This document shows positions 38,885-51,500 of a stretch of DNA of 64,000 nt, piece by piece. The stretch lies in contig NW_024881313.1 in NCBI RefSeq assembly GCF_018691265.1, positions 19,709,518 through 19,773,517 of the forward strand. The letters are read 5' to 3'. Position 1 is the stretch's first letter, and the number at the start of each line of letters is the position of its first letter. This stretch comes from Tyto alba (lineage: Eukaryota > Chordata > Aves > Strigiformes > Tytonidae). The position numbers were made by a program, and so were the translations under genes. The notes under the pieces are model-generated. The model saw only the letters and a list, made by a program, of their open reading frames with translations, had not been told where the DNA came from and did not search any database.

Positions 38885-39350
38885 TCAGTTTCAGCTATGC
38901 AAGAGTGTGGTGTACTACCCACATCTTGAGTATTGTTTGAAGTGGGAAGAACATGGGGTTTGAATAGGTACAAAAGCAAGTAAAATTATTTAGGGATAGA
39001 GCAACTGTCTTCTGAGAGAGAAACTAGAAGGAAAATACTTAAGTTTGGACTGGAGAAAGCTGATGAGAGATACTGGTGATGGTTACTAGATCATGAAGAT
39101 TGTAGATAAAATGGATACAAAACTGTTATTGATGAAATTTTACAGTACACTAATTGAATCTAATAGGAGATTGAATTAAAAGGCATGAAAGAAAATACTA
39201 ATTTACAGAGCAGGTAATGAATTTCAGAAATTTTTTAGCACAGGATCTTATGAAGGCAGAAAGTGAAAAGAGGGATTAGGTAAATATGTGGAAAACAGAT
39301 GTATAAATATATATACTAAAGGCAACAGTCATGGGTATACCCTATAACAG
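38885..39350 (+). mobile_element. Ancient CR1/L3-like LINE relic (3' end of ORF2)
   Basis: Ordered landmarks of an old CR1/L3 element are visible: CCCACATCTTGAGTATTGT, AAAAGCAAGTAAAATTATTT, TTTGGACTGGAGAAAGC, AGATCATGAAGATTGTAGAT, AATCTAATAGGAGATTGAAT, GCACAGGATCTTATGAAGGC, and AGTGAAAAGAGGGATTAGG. Many stops and indels show that it has been dead for a long time. Confidence 0.7.
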
Positions 39351-40044
39351 CTAATTCTAATGACTACATGTGCTAGGCATGTGAGGGGAACAGTCCACAG
39401 ACAATGTCAGGCTTGCATTCACTGTCTAAATAGCATTTTCTGTTGTTGTGATAGAATGCTAAACTTGGTAAAACATTGCTTAGAGCCAGTGGAGCATTTT
39501 TTAGTCCTTATGGTCCTCTGCTCTGGATGTCTTTTGGGTTATTCCTTCCATTTCACTTCCCATCCTTCTCTTCATAAGGTTTGCCTTGAAGTTTGATGCT
39601 TATCCCAGTCAAAAAGTAATTAAAAATACTGAACTTTATTAAACAGAATAAAATTAACAAAAGCTGTGGAGTTTTGCAAGGTTTTCAACAAAACCATGAA
39701 TCCTTCAGAAAATGCATGGGAAGAAAAAAGTTCTGCCCCATATTTGTGAATTATGGCTAAATTACTGATGAGCCTAAGCTAAGGTTTGTGCTGGAAAATC
39801 AAAAAACGCTTAATTCTCTGGGGTATTATTAAGATTCTGTGACAAGCATCATGTAGTTGTCTATGTCTTTCATTATATAAATGCATGGGTAGTTTGATGT
39901 GTACCCATTGGAGGGTGTGCTTGTAAAGGTATATTGCCTCACAATAATGTAATTGGGCTACCCTGCAGTGCAAGTTACATCTTCTCAAATAATAGGTTTA
40001 TTATTGTTGGGAGTACGGCATGTAAGAATAGCACTTTTTACTGA

Positions 40045-40092
40045 GATGGATAGATAGATAAATGGATGGATGGATAGATAAAAAAAAAAAAA
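40045..40092. repeat. GATA/GATG microsatellite with A tail
   Basis: Imperfect tetranucleotide repeat of GATA and GGAT units followed by twelve A. Confidence 0.93.
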
Positions 40093-40534
40093 GGGAGAAA
40101 GAGAAATATTGGAGACAAACTGTACTGAGAGAAGGATATGAATTCATAGACATGTTTATGTTGGATTTTCTTCTGTTCTTACTGCCTCCTCATTTGTAAT
40201 GTTCATTCAGAGATGATATTTAACAAGACATTAACGTTAATGCCATGAATATTGCATGATGTTTTCAAAATATCTCTTGAAGTAAGTCATTCTACTTTAC
40301 AAAACAAGTTTGAGAATACATTTCTTCTATATGTCATACGTCATCTTTGATGATCATTTAATCACTTTGCTAATTTTAAGTCATACTGAAAGATTCACGT
40401 TCCTCTGTTGCCAAATAAACTTCATTGAAAGTTAAAGGAATAAACAGAAGCAATCTGGCTTATGCACTTGAGTATCTATAAAACTAATCTTCACCAGTTT
40501 AGTATGAAATACAAACACTTGGAAACTGTACCAT

Positions 40535-40554
40535 ACAGCAGAGGGCAGCAGTGG
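40535..40554 (+). promoter_or_regulatory. CTCF-like site
   Basis: ACAGCAGAGGGCAGCAGTGG fits the CTCF core (CA..AG.GGGCAG-type). It lies between the two genes and could mark an insulator, but this is a motif match only. Confidence 0.3.
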
Positions 40555-43500
40555 TAAAATGGCATATCAAGTAGATGATTACAATATGTCTACTTTTATC
40601 ATCTTTAATATAGTATAGCTCAAACAGTAAAAATAAAAACTTCAATAAAGCTAGGGTTAACTATTTTATTTCAGTTTTCTTGATGATGTTCATGTCAGCA
40701 TTTCTTTTCATTAATAAGAGAAAATTAATACATAGCTTCCAAATTCAGGGCTAGAATTACTGTGGCTTACACTTCTTAGAAAGGTCATTGAACCTCCTAC
40801 GCAATTAACTTTGTTTCTTTATTTGAACAAATTAAATAAAATCTGGTTCTGAATTAGCAAATGGACATATTTTTTCCTGAGATTGTAAAATGCTAGTTCC
40901 ACAGATGCATTTTATTAGGGATTGCTTCATTACATTCTAGTGGTTAATATCCTGTTATACTGCCTCTCAATCAGTGAATTGTTTTTCATGAGTATAAAAA
41001 TTATTGGAAATCCTTTATAAATTAAACAAGTAGCAGATGGAATGACTGATTGTGTCCAATGGCTTTGAAACTTTTCTTTTAATTCTTCATTTTGAATAAG
41101 ATGGTTTATAGCATTTATAATATTTCTCTTTTAGTTTCTTTCATGTCTATAGCTGAGCCTTATGTCTGCAGCTTTCCTGCATGTAGATACTAGTAGAATG
41201 TTCTTTCTAGCCCTTGTTTTGCACAGAACTTGCAGAAAATAAATACCTTTGAGATTTTTGCTCCTCTGTCAAATATACTTGAAAGGGGCAAAATTGTTAA
41301 AGACTTATTGGGGTAGAAGGAGTGGGGGAATTCATTCAGAGACAGGGAGGGAATGAACTGGCAAAATGTAGTTGATAGTACAGATGTCTACAACAAAAAC
41401 AATCTCCCCAGGCTCTCTTAACTGTCAAGGAAGTTATAAATATAATCAGAGAGACTAGAGCGCAATTCCTCTCATCCAAATTTTATTCTAGAACAGACCA
41501 GAGAAACTGCCTCTTAAAATGCTTTTCTCTCTAATAACAGTACAGACAACCTAGGGTGACTCTCTGAGATACAGACTTCCACATACACTAAATTTAGATA
41601 AATTCAATTCTGACTACACACAGAGATTTTGACTGCTTAAGCCTCGCTTCCTCAGGAGATCACTGAAATAAAGCAAAACTAACCCTCTTTAAATGAGTGA
41701 AAAAAATAAAATCAAGATAAAAGATGAATAATTGAGATTATACTAAATTATGTATAATAAAGGTAGGAAAGAGGTTTTTTAAAAAAATATAGGTGAAAGA
41801 ATTAGTGGGCTTCATGCATATGTTAAAAAACTTCTGTGGAACTTTGTATTAACTTTTATGGAAAACATTCAGATCAAAGACCAAAGAATTGTAGGCAGGT
41901 TAAGGTTGTCAGCTTTACTGTAAACTTTATAGTTTTTTAAAGAATTGAATAATCAACATGCAGCTACACATTTGCATTTTGAAAGATTTAATTCAGCTTC
42001 ACAGATGTGTTAAAGAAGAGATAATATAAAGGAACATGCCAAAAGAAATGGGGGTGTAATTTTTCCTCTCTAATGTGCATATAATTCCCTCTTTCAGAAC
42101 GACAATAAAGGTCATCTTTGACAGGTGTATCTCAGATTTTATTCTTCAATAAGAGAGCAAACTGGAGTTAATACATACCCAGTTAGCAAAGTGTGCTGAC
42201 AGTCAATGTGCCTGTGTTGTTTATTGCCTTCAATTGACAAGATTTGCTTGTAAAATTCTGTGTCACTCAAAAGGAGGCATAGAAACAATGCAAGGAGAGT
42301 CATCACTCAGAAGATGGGGATAAAATCCAGTATGTTGGATATATCCATTCTCCAGACTTTCATCTGAAGGTACATACAGACTCACACTTCCCTTTTTTTT
42401 CACTTTGCCACTGGTTTATGAAGAATCTTAGTTTTCTTCCTCTTACATAAATTCTCCTCAGTTTCCTCTTTAGTTCTCTTCAGGATTTCTGCAAAAAAGA
42501 ATTTTTGAAATAAAATTCTGGTTAAAAACCCAGCAAACCTCCTTGTAGAGAGTTAATTTTAAAAATTACCTCAGTGAACTAACACTCTGCATACTAATCC
42601 ACTTAGGCTTTCTTTTTCAAGGTTATGACTGCCAGCCATTGACTTTGTTCTACTTGGCTACCTTGAGCCTTACACTGGCTGCAGATTGTTGCTAAGTGTA
42701 AGGAAGTGTATCTATTTGTTAATAAAAACTCACTTCAAGTTCATCTAAGTAAATTATGAAAACTAAGATTACAATTTACATTTGTGATTTTCCAGACTCG
42801 TGTGTGTGGGTGAGTATGTGTGTGGCAGACCCTCAGTTCCAGGAAAGTTTCTGCCTCTGATGTTCACAACCTACTCACGCTGAGCACTTCAGTATAAATC
42901 CCCAGCACACATGAGAGCTTGCTCAGCTGCTAACTCTACTTGCCTAGCAGAGATCTAGCGTGGACTGCAGTTCAAGATTACCTGAATAGTTGCTGGTATT
43001 TGAGCTAATAAGAATTTGCCTCATAAATAGAATTTCAATCTCTTGTTTTTTAATTTTTTGCTGTTGTTGTTACAGATGTTTTTTTTTGTCCTCATCTGTA
43101 GAGATGAGACATGAGGACTGAAGGAGAAGCTAACAGCTAAAAGTTCTTTCAGTACTGTTGAAGGAATTCGCTCAGCAGAGGGAAAGGCTTGAAAAATCTT
43201 AACAGAGGTAGCAAATTTACATAGGTTCCAAATTCTCACTAAGCTGCAAATTGCTGTGTTTTGCATTTTAAGGAGTAACTTACTCTAATTTGAATGAATT
43301 TCTAACTCCTGTTGTTTTTAGTCTTTTTGTTAGCATATTATCTGAGCATATTACCTTTAGCACAATGCTTTGAAGTTAGCATTTCAGAATTTCCTAAAAT
43401 TGCAGTTACCACAGACTCACCAAAATCTATATAGCCTAATTCTAAATTAAAGGCCACTGTGACTGGTAGAGGTGGATTGGTCACTGCACTAAAAATTGAT

Positions 43501-44419
43501 GCCTACAGGCGTCTTTTAATTTCTTGATTTCATATAAGTGCATGTATATATGAATAGTTCTAAACAAAATATACATGCCTGATACTTCAAAAAGGCTCTT
43601 TCCTTAAAGCTGAAAATAATATGAGCAAAACTGGATGAGTGCAGGTTTTTAAAAATAAAATAAGAATTATTATTGGTAACTAAGAATGTCCTATTACATA
43701 GAAATAGCACAAATTCTGCATTCATTAAAGACAAATTTATCTCAAAAAGTAATTTTTAAGAGAGAACACAATAAAAATAATAAAAAACACTTTTGTCAAA
43801 AGTCCTGTATTTTGTTATATCAATTTTCTGAACAATTTGTTATTTTCTACCTGTGTCTTCCAGTTGTACTTCTACATATAGAAATATAAATATGCCCTCA
43901 AATAATGTGTAAAATAACAAGGGAAAAAAAAATTAGTGATGGTATTGAGAAAAAGTATATAAGCGATGTAAACAGAGTCAACATTTATGAAAAAAAAAAA
44001 GAATAAAAGCACAAATACTAAAAAGGCTATTAGATACTAAGTTTAAGTTCAAAGAAACATTTAATAGTATATCGAAACCAAAGTAATCGGTATGGAACCA
44101 AAGTGCTAAGTAATAACTATCAAAAGGTATATCAAAACCAGAGTATATTCTAGCTCTGGTGCAAGGTCTAGCTACAACTGTTTAAAAGTGTGTGTATGTG
44201 TAAGTTCATATAAATACATTAATGGGCTAGAGTTAGAAAGAAATAGTGCATGTAGTGCCTTACTGTGACATAAAGATACTTTCTACTCTGTTGTAACCAA
44301 ATAATTATTTCAGCTAAAAGTTTTTACATCTGCCAGACAGGGTAGTATATACTTAGCCAGAGGTATTGGTCAGAGAGCAATGTGAACCGTTAATGTTTGT
44401 TTTTTAAAAAAACCCATGG

Positions 44420-45330
44420 TGAAATTTCACAGAATGGGAGAAAAACTTGAATTGTTGCAATATTTTAAAAAGGATAAGCAGGATGACTGGATATCTATAG
44501 GCCGTTTCACCAGATGTTAATCCTAGCCAACAGCAGGGAAAGGCACTGTAGAATGCAGTCAGTGAAGAGTTAAAAACCAGTAGCATAGTTAATACTAGTC
44601 AATATGATTATGTGGAAAACAGGTCTGGACAAACCAACTGTGATAGGTCTTTCATAAGACTTGTCTGACAGAGGTAACAGTGCAGAAGCATAGGCTTCCA
44701 TGAAGCTTTCACCTGATTCCTGAATGGCTCTTCAATTTAAGAGAAAATTACTTTGTGGGATCCCATAAAGCAATATTGGTTCAATTACATGAATCATGAA
44801 TGGAAAGTTAATAAATATATAAGAACTTGAAAGGGAGTTGTCACCTTAAATTAGAAGAATAGGCTTTCAGGAGGGTGGTTTTAATCAAATGCCATTCAAC
44901 ATTTCACTCAGCACTAAAAAAAAAAAAAAAAGAAACTACCAAGACCAAAATTTGTAGAGAAGGTGGAAATTCCACCAGAAAAAAATGGTGGAAACATTGT
45001 ACACCATAAGAGGCATTCGCTGAACAGTGAGAATTTTCTCAATTTAAGGATGATTTCCAAAACTGAAAAAAAAATGTTGGAGACACACTGACAAGATGAG
45101 GGACATAAGGCACAGTGCCCTAAAAAACTGATCTAATAACGTGGTGAATAATTGGCTGAAAATGAGTGCCCTGTATAGCAGTGTGGGTGAAATGGTTAAC
45201 AGTTTTAGATATAAAGGCTGAGATGTACTAAGTGGGAAATTCTATTTTCTTTATATATGATCTCAGTATAAACCATCACTAGAATAATGTATGAAAGTTC
45301 TAAGCTCCAGTAAAATGTGTGAAAAACTTA
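44420..45330 (+). mobile_element. Ancient CR1/L3-like LINE relic (reverse transcriptase region)
   Basis: Collinear remnants of a CR1/L3 reverse transcriptase ORF are visible: GGATATCTATAGGCCGTTTC, AGATGTTAATCCTAGCCAAC, GGTCTGGACAAACCAACTGT, CAGAGGTAACAGTGCAGA, ATGAAGCTTTCACCTGATTC, and near the end ATGTATGAAAGTTCTAAGC. An A run lies at about 44917-44931. Heavily decayed. Confidence 0.6.
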
Positions 45331-47449
45331 TGATAATATTAAGAAAAAAACTGCATCAGTTAACACCTTAGAAATTTATCCTATTATGAGATTTTAAATT
45401 AATCTCCAAGATAAGGTTGACATATAATGGAAATGATCAGCATACGCTTATGTTTGTAACAGGTTTTCTACTGTATTTGATGTTTAGTCATGCTGAATTT
45501 AAAGTAAAAAAACATAGTACCTGAAACTAAACAAATCCACACTAGAACTTTGGAAGTTAACCACTGTGGATAACTTTGTTATCCACACTTTAACACATAC
45601 ATGTTAAAGGTGAGGATGACAAAGCTCTGAAACAACTGTCCTGATGATGAGTTAGATCCTCAAATGAAACTTTTGATAAGGCTTGAATTTCGTACATAAA
45701 TATATCTTAGAATGCAAACACACAGTCGGTTTATTTCAGAAATTCATGGATATAGTTTTTTGTCCTTCTTTAATGAAGAACTATGTAATGATCCCAAATG
45801 ATCTCTTCTGTCTTTAAAAGCTGTGAACTGGGACACATAGGTTGGAATCCTTCCATGTAACTGAATAGAAGTTATATATGCAAGATAAGAAGGAAGTAAT
45901 TTCTTATTGGAACTATTGAAGGAAAATTCTAGCTTATCTTGAGTTTTCTAAAAGATGTATTATTTTCAGTAAAATGTTTTCAAAGACCAATTTTCAGTAA
46001 GTGGAGAGTGGAAGTTATACATCATGGAGCATCTTCAAGATAAACTAGTTTGTGGGCACTATTCAAAAATTGGAAGAGTTATTGACATTTTCAATTGCTG
46101 TCTTGATGAAAAGACAACTTTAATACAGACTGTTACTGTTTCCTATATAGGAGGTTATAATTAGAACTAAAGAGAAAATTCAGGCAAGCAGTTCTTGGAA
46201 CAGTGTGTGGGAGATTACAGGTACTGATTAGTCGTAGATTGTCTGGGTGGTAACAGTTCAAAATCAGTAATTAAAGCTTAAAATACCAACCAACATCACA
46301 ATGAGTGATGGTGTTACAAAGACTTGTGCTTGATCATTTGCAGTTGAGTATTATAAGGCTTTCCATGCTTGATGACATTCAGGGCTCACTGATGTTATAC
46401 CTATCCCACTAACAGCTGCCTTACAGAAAGCTGTCTTCTGGTACCTGACAGAAACAGGATTCAGCTTCGAAACCTAGCATTCTGTATTAGTTCCAAAACG
46501 TATCTGCATTACCACTATTTATTTGTTTATTCCTACTCGTCATCACAGCTAGATTTCCTACATATGTCTTCACTAGTGAGTGAAGTGAGCTCCTCATTAT
46601 TGTTTGTGATGTAAGAATAGCCTTAGTGCAAAAACTATGTTGTAGCTTCATTCATTTTCTGGAGATGGCAGAAAGTGTTCAGGCAATGAGCTGAGGTTTT
46701 TGAGATGATTAACAAATGAGGAGTACAAGGTCCATGCCTGAAATGTGCTTTCCAACTCACCCATGGTGTTTGCACTGATATTAGCAGATACATTCTATAT
46801 AAGTATGTTCAATAAGTATTATATATAACTTAGATAAAACAAGTAGAAACCAGAAAAGACATTTGAGAATCGGATGGAGCCCTGGTTATGCCAGTACTGT
46901 TAACTTCAAAAGTTGAAGGATATTAAATGAACAGCTTAGTTCTTAAGAAACAGCAGTCTAGTGGGAATTAAGAGTAAAACTGTCTTTATAATTAGCCTAT
47001 CTACTCTGTGCCTTTGTTTTGGATTGGAGCAAACTTAAGTTTCAGACTTGGCTGGTTATGTACCTATTTTTAGTAATTTACAGCTGAACTTGCTGGAACA
47101 AATACAAATATTTACTTACCTGGAAACAGTCTGAATACAATAAAAGATATTGAAAATGTCTGAGAAAGTGTTTCTACTGCCAAGTGTTTTGATGCAGCAT
47201 CATTGCATGTTAAATTAAAGCTTTTCTTATAATCTACATCTATACTGGTTTTATTTTCAGTATGTTCAATGTTTTCAATATTGTAGTTTATTCAATGCAT
47301 CTACACAACTAGAAGGGACTAGTTCTGTATTTTACTAATTTATGCTTTTATGAAAAATAAATGTTTCTAACTAAAAATAAGACACAGTTTCCATTCAAAA
47401 ATTGGAAAAGAGGAACTAATTAATAAACTACTAGGCAGGTCATTTTTTG

Positions 47450-48000
47450 TTTGCTTATTTTTAAATGACTGATCTGGATGAAGCAGATGCAGTAGATCAG
47501 ATATGTCAGGACTTCACTATAACAACTGTCTAACTATTTGGCATGGTACCAACTAGGAAATTACCTATTAAACGGAAGGAGGTGGAAGAATGGCAGGTGT
47601 GTAAAAATCTAGAAGGTTGTGGGTTGTTTTGAAAAGGGATTGATTGACCTGGAGTGAGGTTGCTAGCAAGATCTTCTAAGATTCAAGTCTTTAGACTTTT
47701 TCTTATATGTTCTTACATTTTTTTGGCATAAAGTTTGATGATGACATTGGGTCAGGAAGCTACAGAGGATGCTCAGTTTTTCATGCAGAAAGAATTAGAA
47801 ACTTGGAATTTAAGACACGATGTGGAACACAGTAGTACATAATAAACACATTTTACAGGGTGGTAACAAGAATTTCTAGGATAGAAAATAATGGAGGGTT
47901 AAGACCTGCATGCATCACTCATCCACAGGAGTTGTGAGGCATGTAAACTGTGCAGTCATAAAAGAGACAAATGTAATCTTTACATGTACATAGCCAAATA
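47450..48000 (+). mobile_element. Ancient CR1/L3-like LINE relic
   Basis: Motifs resembling an old CR1/L3 ORF2 occur in order: GATGCAGTAGATCAGATA, AGGACTTCACTATAAC, CCTGGAGTGAGGTTGC, GAGGATGCTCAGTTTTTCAT and CTAGGATAGAAAATAATGG. No reading frame survives. It ends about 300 bases before the orphan MRC1 tail exon. Confidence 0.5.
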
Positions 48001-48323
48001 TTTTGAGGAAATATGAAAATGCTAATATTACTCTAAAGATAATTATGAATATGATTATGATTAAGGTTATCATCATACATATTAATCAGATGAATTCAGG
48101 AAGTGAAGAAAAACCTGCTGTGTTGACATAAACAGAATAATCGAATTAGACCTAGGTGGTTTTTTTTATTGTTCTTTCATAATCTTTGGATTAGTTTCAT
48201 AAGTCTTTACACATTTGTGAGAACATGAAGACATAATAAACTGCTTATATAGATGAATGCTCTTGTTGTCCATCATGAGAAGATCTGTACACTTCATAAA
48301 CTGTTTTGAACATTCATTTACAG

Positions 48324-48586
48324 GAGAAGAAACCAATGAAGATACCAATATCTCATCTCAGTGTGGTGAGTTATTCTGGTGCTTCATAGTATATCACACA
48401 CTAAAACCACAATTTTTTTCTTTCACAACTAAACAACACAAACCACACAACCAATGGCAAACAGATGCTAAATTCACTGAAATATTATTAAAATACAGCA
48501 GTTCTGCTCCAGGAACTAGTGATATAAGGAATTCTATGGCCAACACTGAGCAGAATGAACAGTGTGTCCTTTTGATGATAAAATAA
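48324..48586 (+). pseudogene. MRC1: Orphan MRC1 terminal exon (damaged membrane segment, conserved tail)
   Basis: After a TTTACAG acceptor the sequence opens in phase 1, as MRC1-like exon 21 does, and reads GEETNEDTNISSQCG, an impaired hydrophobic stretch (LFWCFIVYHTLKPQFF), KQHKPHNQWQTDAKF, and then SSSAPGTSDI and NTEQNEQCVL before TAA at 48584-48586. Human MRC1 ends SSPGTSDM...NIEQNEHSVI, so the tail match is clear. His, Lys and Pro inside the membrane stretch, and a scrambled FENTLYF region, indicate decay. No CTLD exons precede it on this strand between 21 and 48 kb. It is either a remnant of a deleted tandem copy or a distant alternative last exon for the upstream gene; phases would allow the latter. 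Confidence 0.75.
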
Positions 48587-48599
48587 GAATTTTTCCTAA

Positions 48600-51500
48600 A
48601 TTGGATAGATCAATGCTACAAGAATATATGGTGCATTAACTCAAACTGTATTTGAAAAGTTAAAATAATAGTTGATTCTGTGTGTGTTCTCACAGGCTAG
48701 GAAAAAACCAAGCATTTATTCTATAAGGTCTATATATGTGCATTCATTGTGAATACTGGTATTTAGGTTATCTGTGGTTATATTTAAATAAACAACTTTT
48801 AAAAGTAAAAAAAAATAATAAAGTGCGAGCATTTCTTATCATAACAAACTCCCTTCTCATTGCTCTTGTTACCAAACCGTGAAACAGTGGATAAAATACT
48901 GGGTTACATGGGACAGATACTAGTTGGTCAGTAGTTTTAATAAAGCTAAGTTCACTGTAATGTGATGTGATGAAGTTTGTATTTGGTTAAATGTAATTCT
49001 TTTTCTATCAATACTGGTTCTCTCATTGTCCTTCCATTCTAAGATTTTCCTTTTTTCTCTTCACCTTTATTGCTTCAGTATTTGTTACTTGAAGCCCATC
49101 TAATCACTCAACTGTTCTGTAGGCTATTGTTGGTATTGCTGCCACCTACAAACTTCCTGAATTTAAGATGAAGAGAGGGAAAGAAACTGTCTTCCCTCTC
49201 TTCACCCTAGCTTGTATTCATGATCAGAAACTTATATTTTTCCTGTTTTTAGGTAGACTAGAAGGCCTTGAGAAACATCATTCTTCTCTCAGGCAACAAT
49301 TTCCATGGTGTTTGCTTGCAATGACTCTTCCCTGTTGTGCAGAGAATTTCTTTAGAAATGAACACTGAGTCATAGTTTGTAAAACAAAAGGTAATATGAG
49401 TAAACACTTGGTATCTTAATTTCTTTAATATCAAAAATGATTTATAAATATTTTATGAAGTAAGACAAATTATATAAAGGGACTTTTGAGCAGTTTTCAA
49501 GCATAGGATGATGACTTTCCAACAGGAAAGGAACATGCCAATATGTCGGGGTCAGAAGTCAACGGCCAAAGAAGTGACATATAATACATCAGTCAGTTTC
49601 CTACAAAGTGAATAGCAAACTGTCAAAAGGTTATTTTCCAATTTGAAAAATCTTGGGTTTTTTCCCATTAAAATTTTACTTGGTGTTCTATGCTGTAATA
49701 CTATATAATATTTAATCTGGGATGTTTAAATTCATAGTTTAATATAAGCAATTGGAGCATAAATGCTTTCAACTTGATGAGACACTGTTAGTAAAATCAG
49801 CTCATGTTTTTTGAGTTCAGTGTCTTTGGAAACCTAAAGGAGCAGAAACAATCTACATAATAGAGTCTGATAACACTCCGAGACATAACCAAACAATAGC
49901 CACTGAAAAGCTTAGTAACTGGTTTCTTCATCTATTTAGTGTAAAAGGACATGAGAGAGCTGAAACTCACTCCATGGCCTAATAACTATAATGTTTAGAT
50001 ACCTTCAGTAAAGTTAGGCTGCTAAAGTTCCTAAGGATGAACACAAGAACACTTTTTCCCCATGTTTTTTAACATTAAAATGAGCAAATTCATATACATT
50101 CTTCTGAAGCCCTCTCTTTTTCTTGTCAAAGGTACTCATATCTCCTACTGTGACTAGGTTCTTGATTATAATTAATGTTACTGATGAATAGTCTTGATGG
50201 TTGTGCCTACATCCCAATTTTTTTGTTTTTGGAAACACAGCCAGATAGTCAGCAGTGGAGAAATTGTGTGAGGGAGAAGTCTGTAGTAAGATGGCAGCAG
50301 TTAATGAGGTTTTAGATCACATTTCCCATATAAATGAACACTTTGTTAACCCATATAAGTTTTCGTGCCAGGGATACATTAGGACAATAAATGTCACAGA
50401 TTAATTCTGTAATATGTGAAAAAGCATTTTTGAAGGTACATTTCTCCAAACATAAGAGGTTTTGCTGGCATAGAGTGGAATTAATCCATGAGTTCTTCCT
50501 GTTCTATTTTAATGTAACTATATTTCCATGTCTTAGTAAACTTTCTGCTGACTAACTGATGAATTTTGTAATTCTGAACTAATACAAGGCTTGTTCCAGA
50601 GACATATATTAATATATGTAACTCTATGTTAATATATGTAACTCAGATAATTTCAATAGCATTCATTTATTTTAATTCATTGGCAATCTTAATATATGTG
50701 TTATTGTTAGAATTGACATGTGAGGCAAATGAAGCTGAATAGAGTGTGGTAATTTTAAAGAACTGACTTTTTTTATTTCAGCGCTCTGGCATTAATTCAT
50801 TGGCAAAGATGCTTTATATATTGAAATTCTACACAAATTGCATGCAGAGTGCAGTCCTTTCATATGTCAATATGCTACCTATGGCTGTAATTATAGCAAT
50901 GTGCATACATCACATTAATAACATGGAGGAAATTTGCAGTACCACAGGATTCTCTTCTATTTGCTGTAATTGCTGCGATTAGTAAAAGGGCAAAAAAGAC
51001 CTTTTCTTAGTCCATCAAAACAAGTTATACAGTATTTAAGGAATAAGAGTTATATAGTTGCATTTCACAGTAAGCTGTGAAGTTCAGTAGGGGTCCTGTT
51101 AAAATGATGCCTACATCCTCTTCCCATTCTGCTGTACAAATAAAATTAAGCCAATTGTCAGGTTGGTAGAGCTCACAGGAATGTCCTTGTCATTTCAGAA
51201 TGAGTTCTCTAAAGAGTTTTCCTATTCCTACACAATTTATTCACCAATCCTTTGAAAACCAGTAAATTGCAGAGTGCAGTTATTCATGGCATTTGTGAAT
51301 GGGCAGCTTGCTTTTGTTCTCGCAGCAGGTGCGTAGGTGAGAGAAACAACAAGATAAGCCTCAATAGGTCTGACTGGTTCACCTAAAATTAAATCCAAAG
51401 AAATAAATAAAAATCCTGTAACCAAAGAGGGCTTGCTGCATGTGCTTATGATGTTGGAAATTCCCTTCACTCCTATTCACTAAGAATGGAAGTTAGGATA

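Larger units (their letters stand above)
39360..44415. other. Intergenic sequence without recognised genes
   Basis: AT-rich unique DNA. Visible structure is limited to the GATA-type repeat, the CTCF-like site and a TATA-like element at 42893-42899. No ORF has a recognisable family. Confidence 0.55.

Noticed and set aside
47010..47070. FWIGANL reading that resembles the WIGL core of a CTLD, 1.3 kb before the orphan tail exon
   Set aside because: The match covers only a few residues, the flanks do not continue a lectin domain, and no matching splice sites were found.
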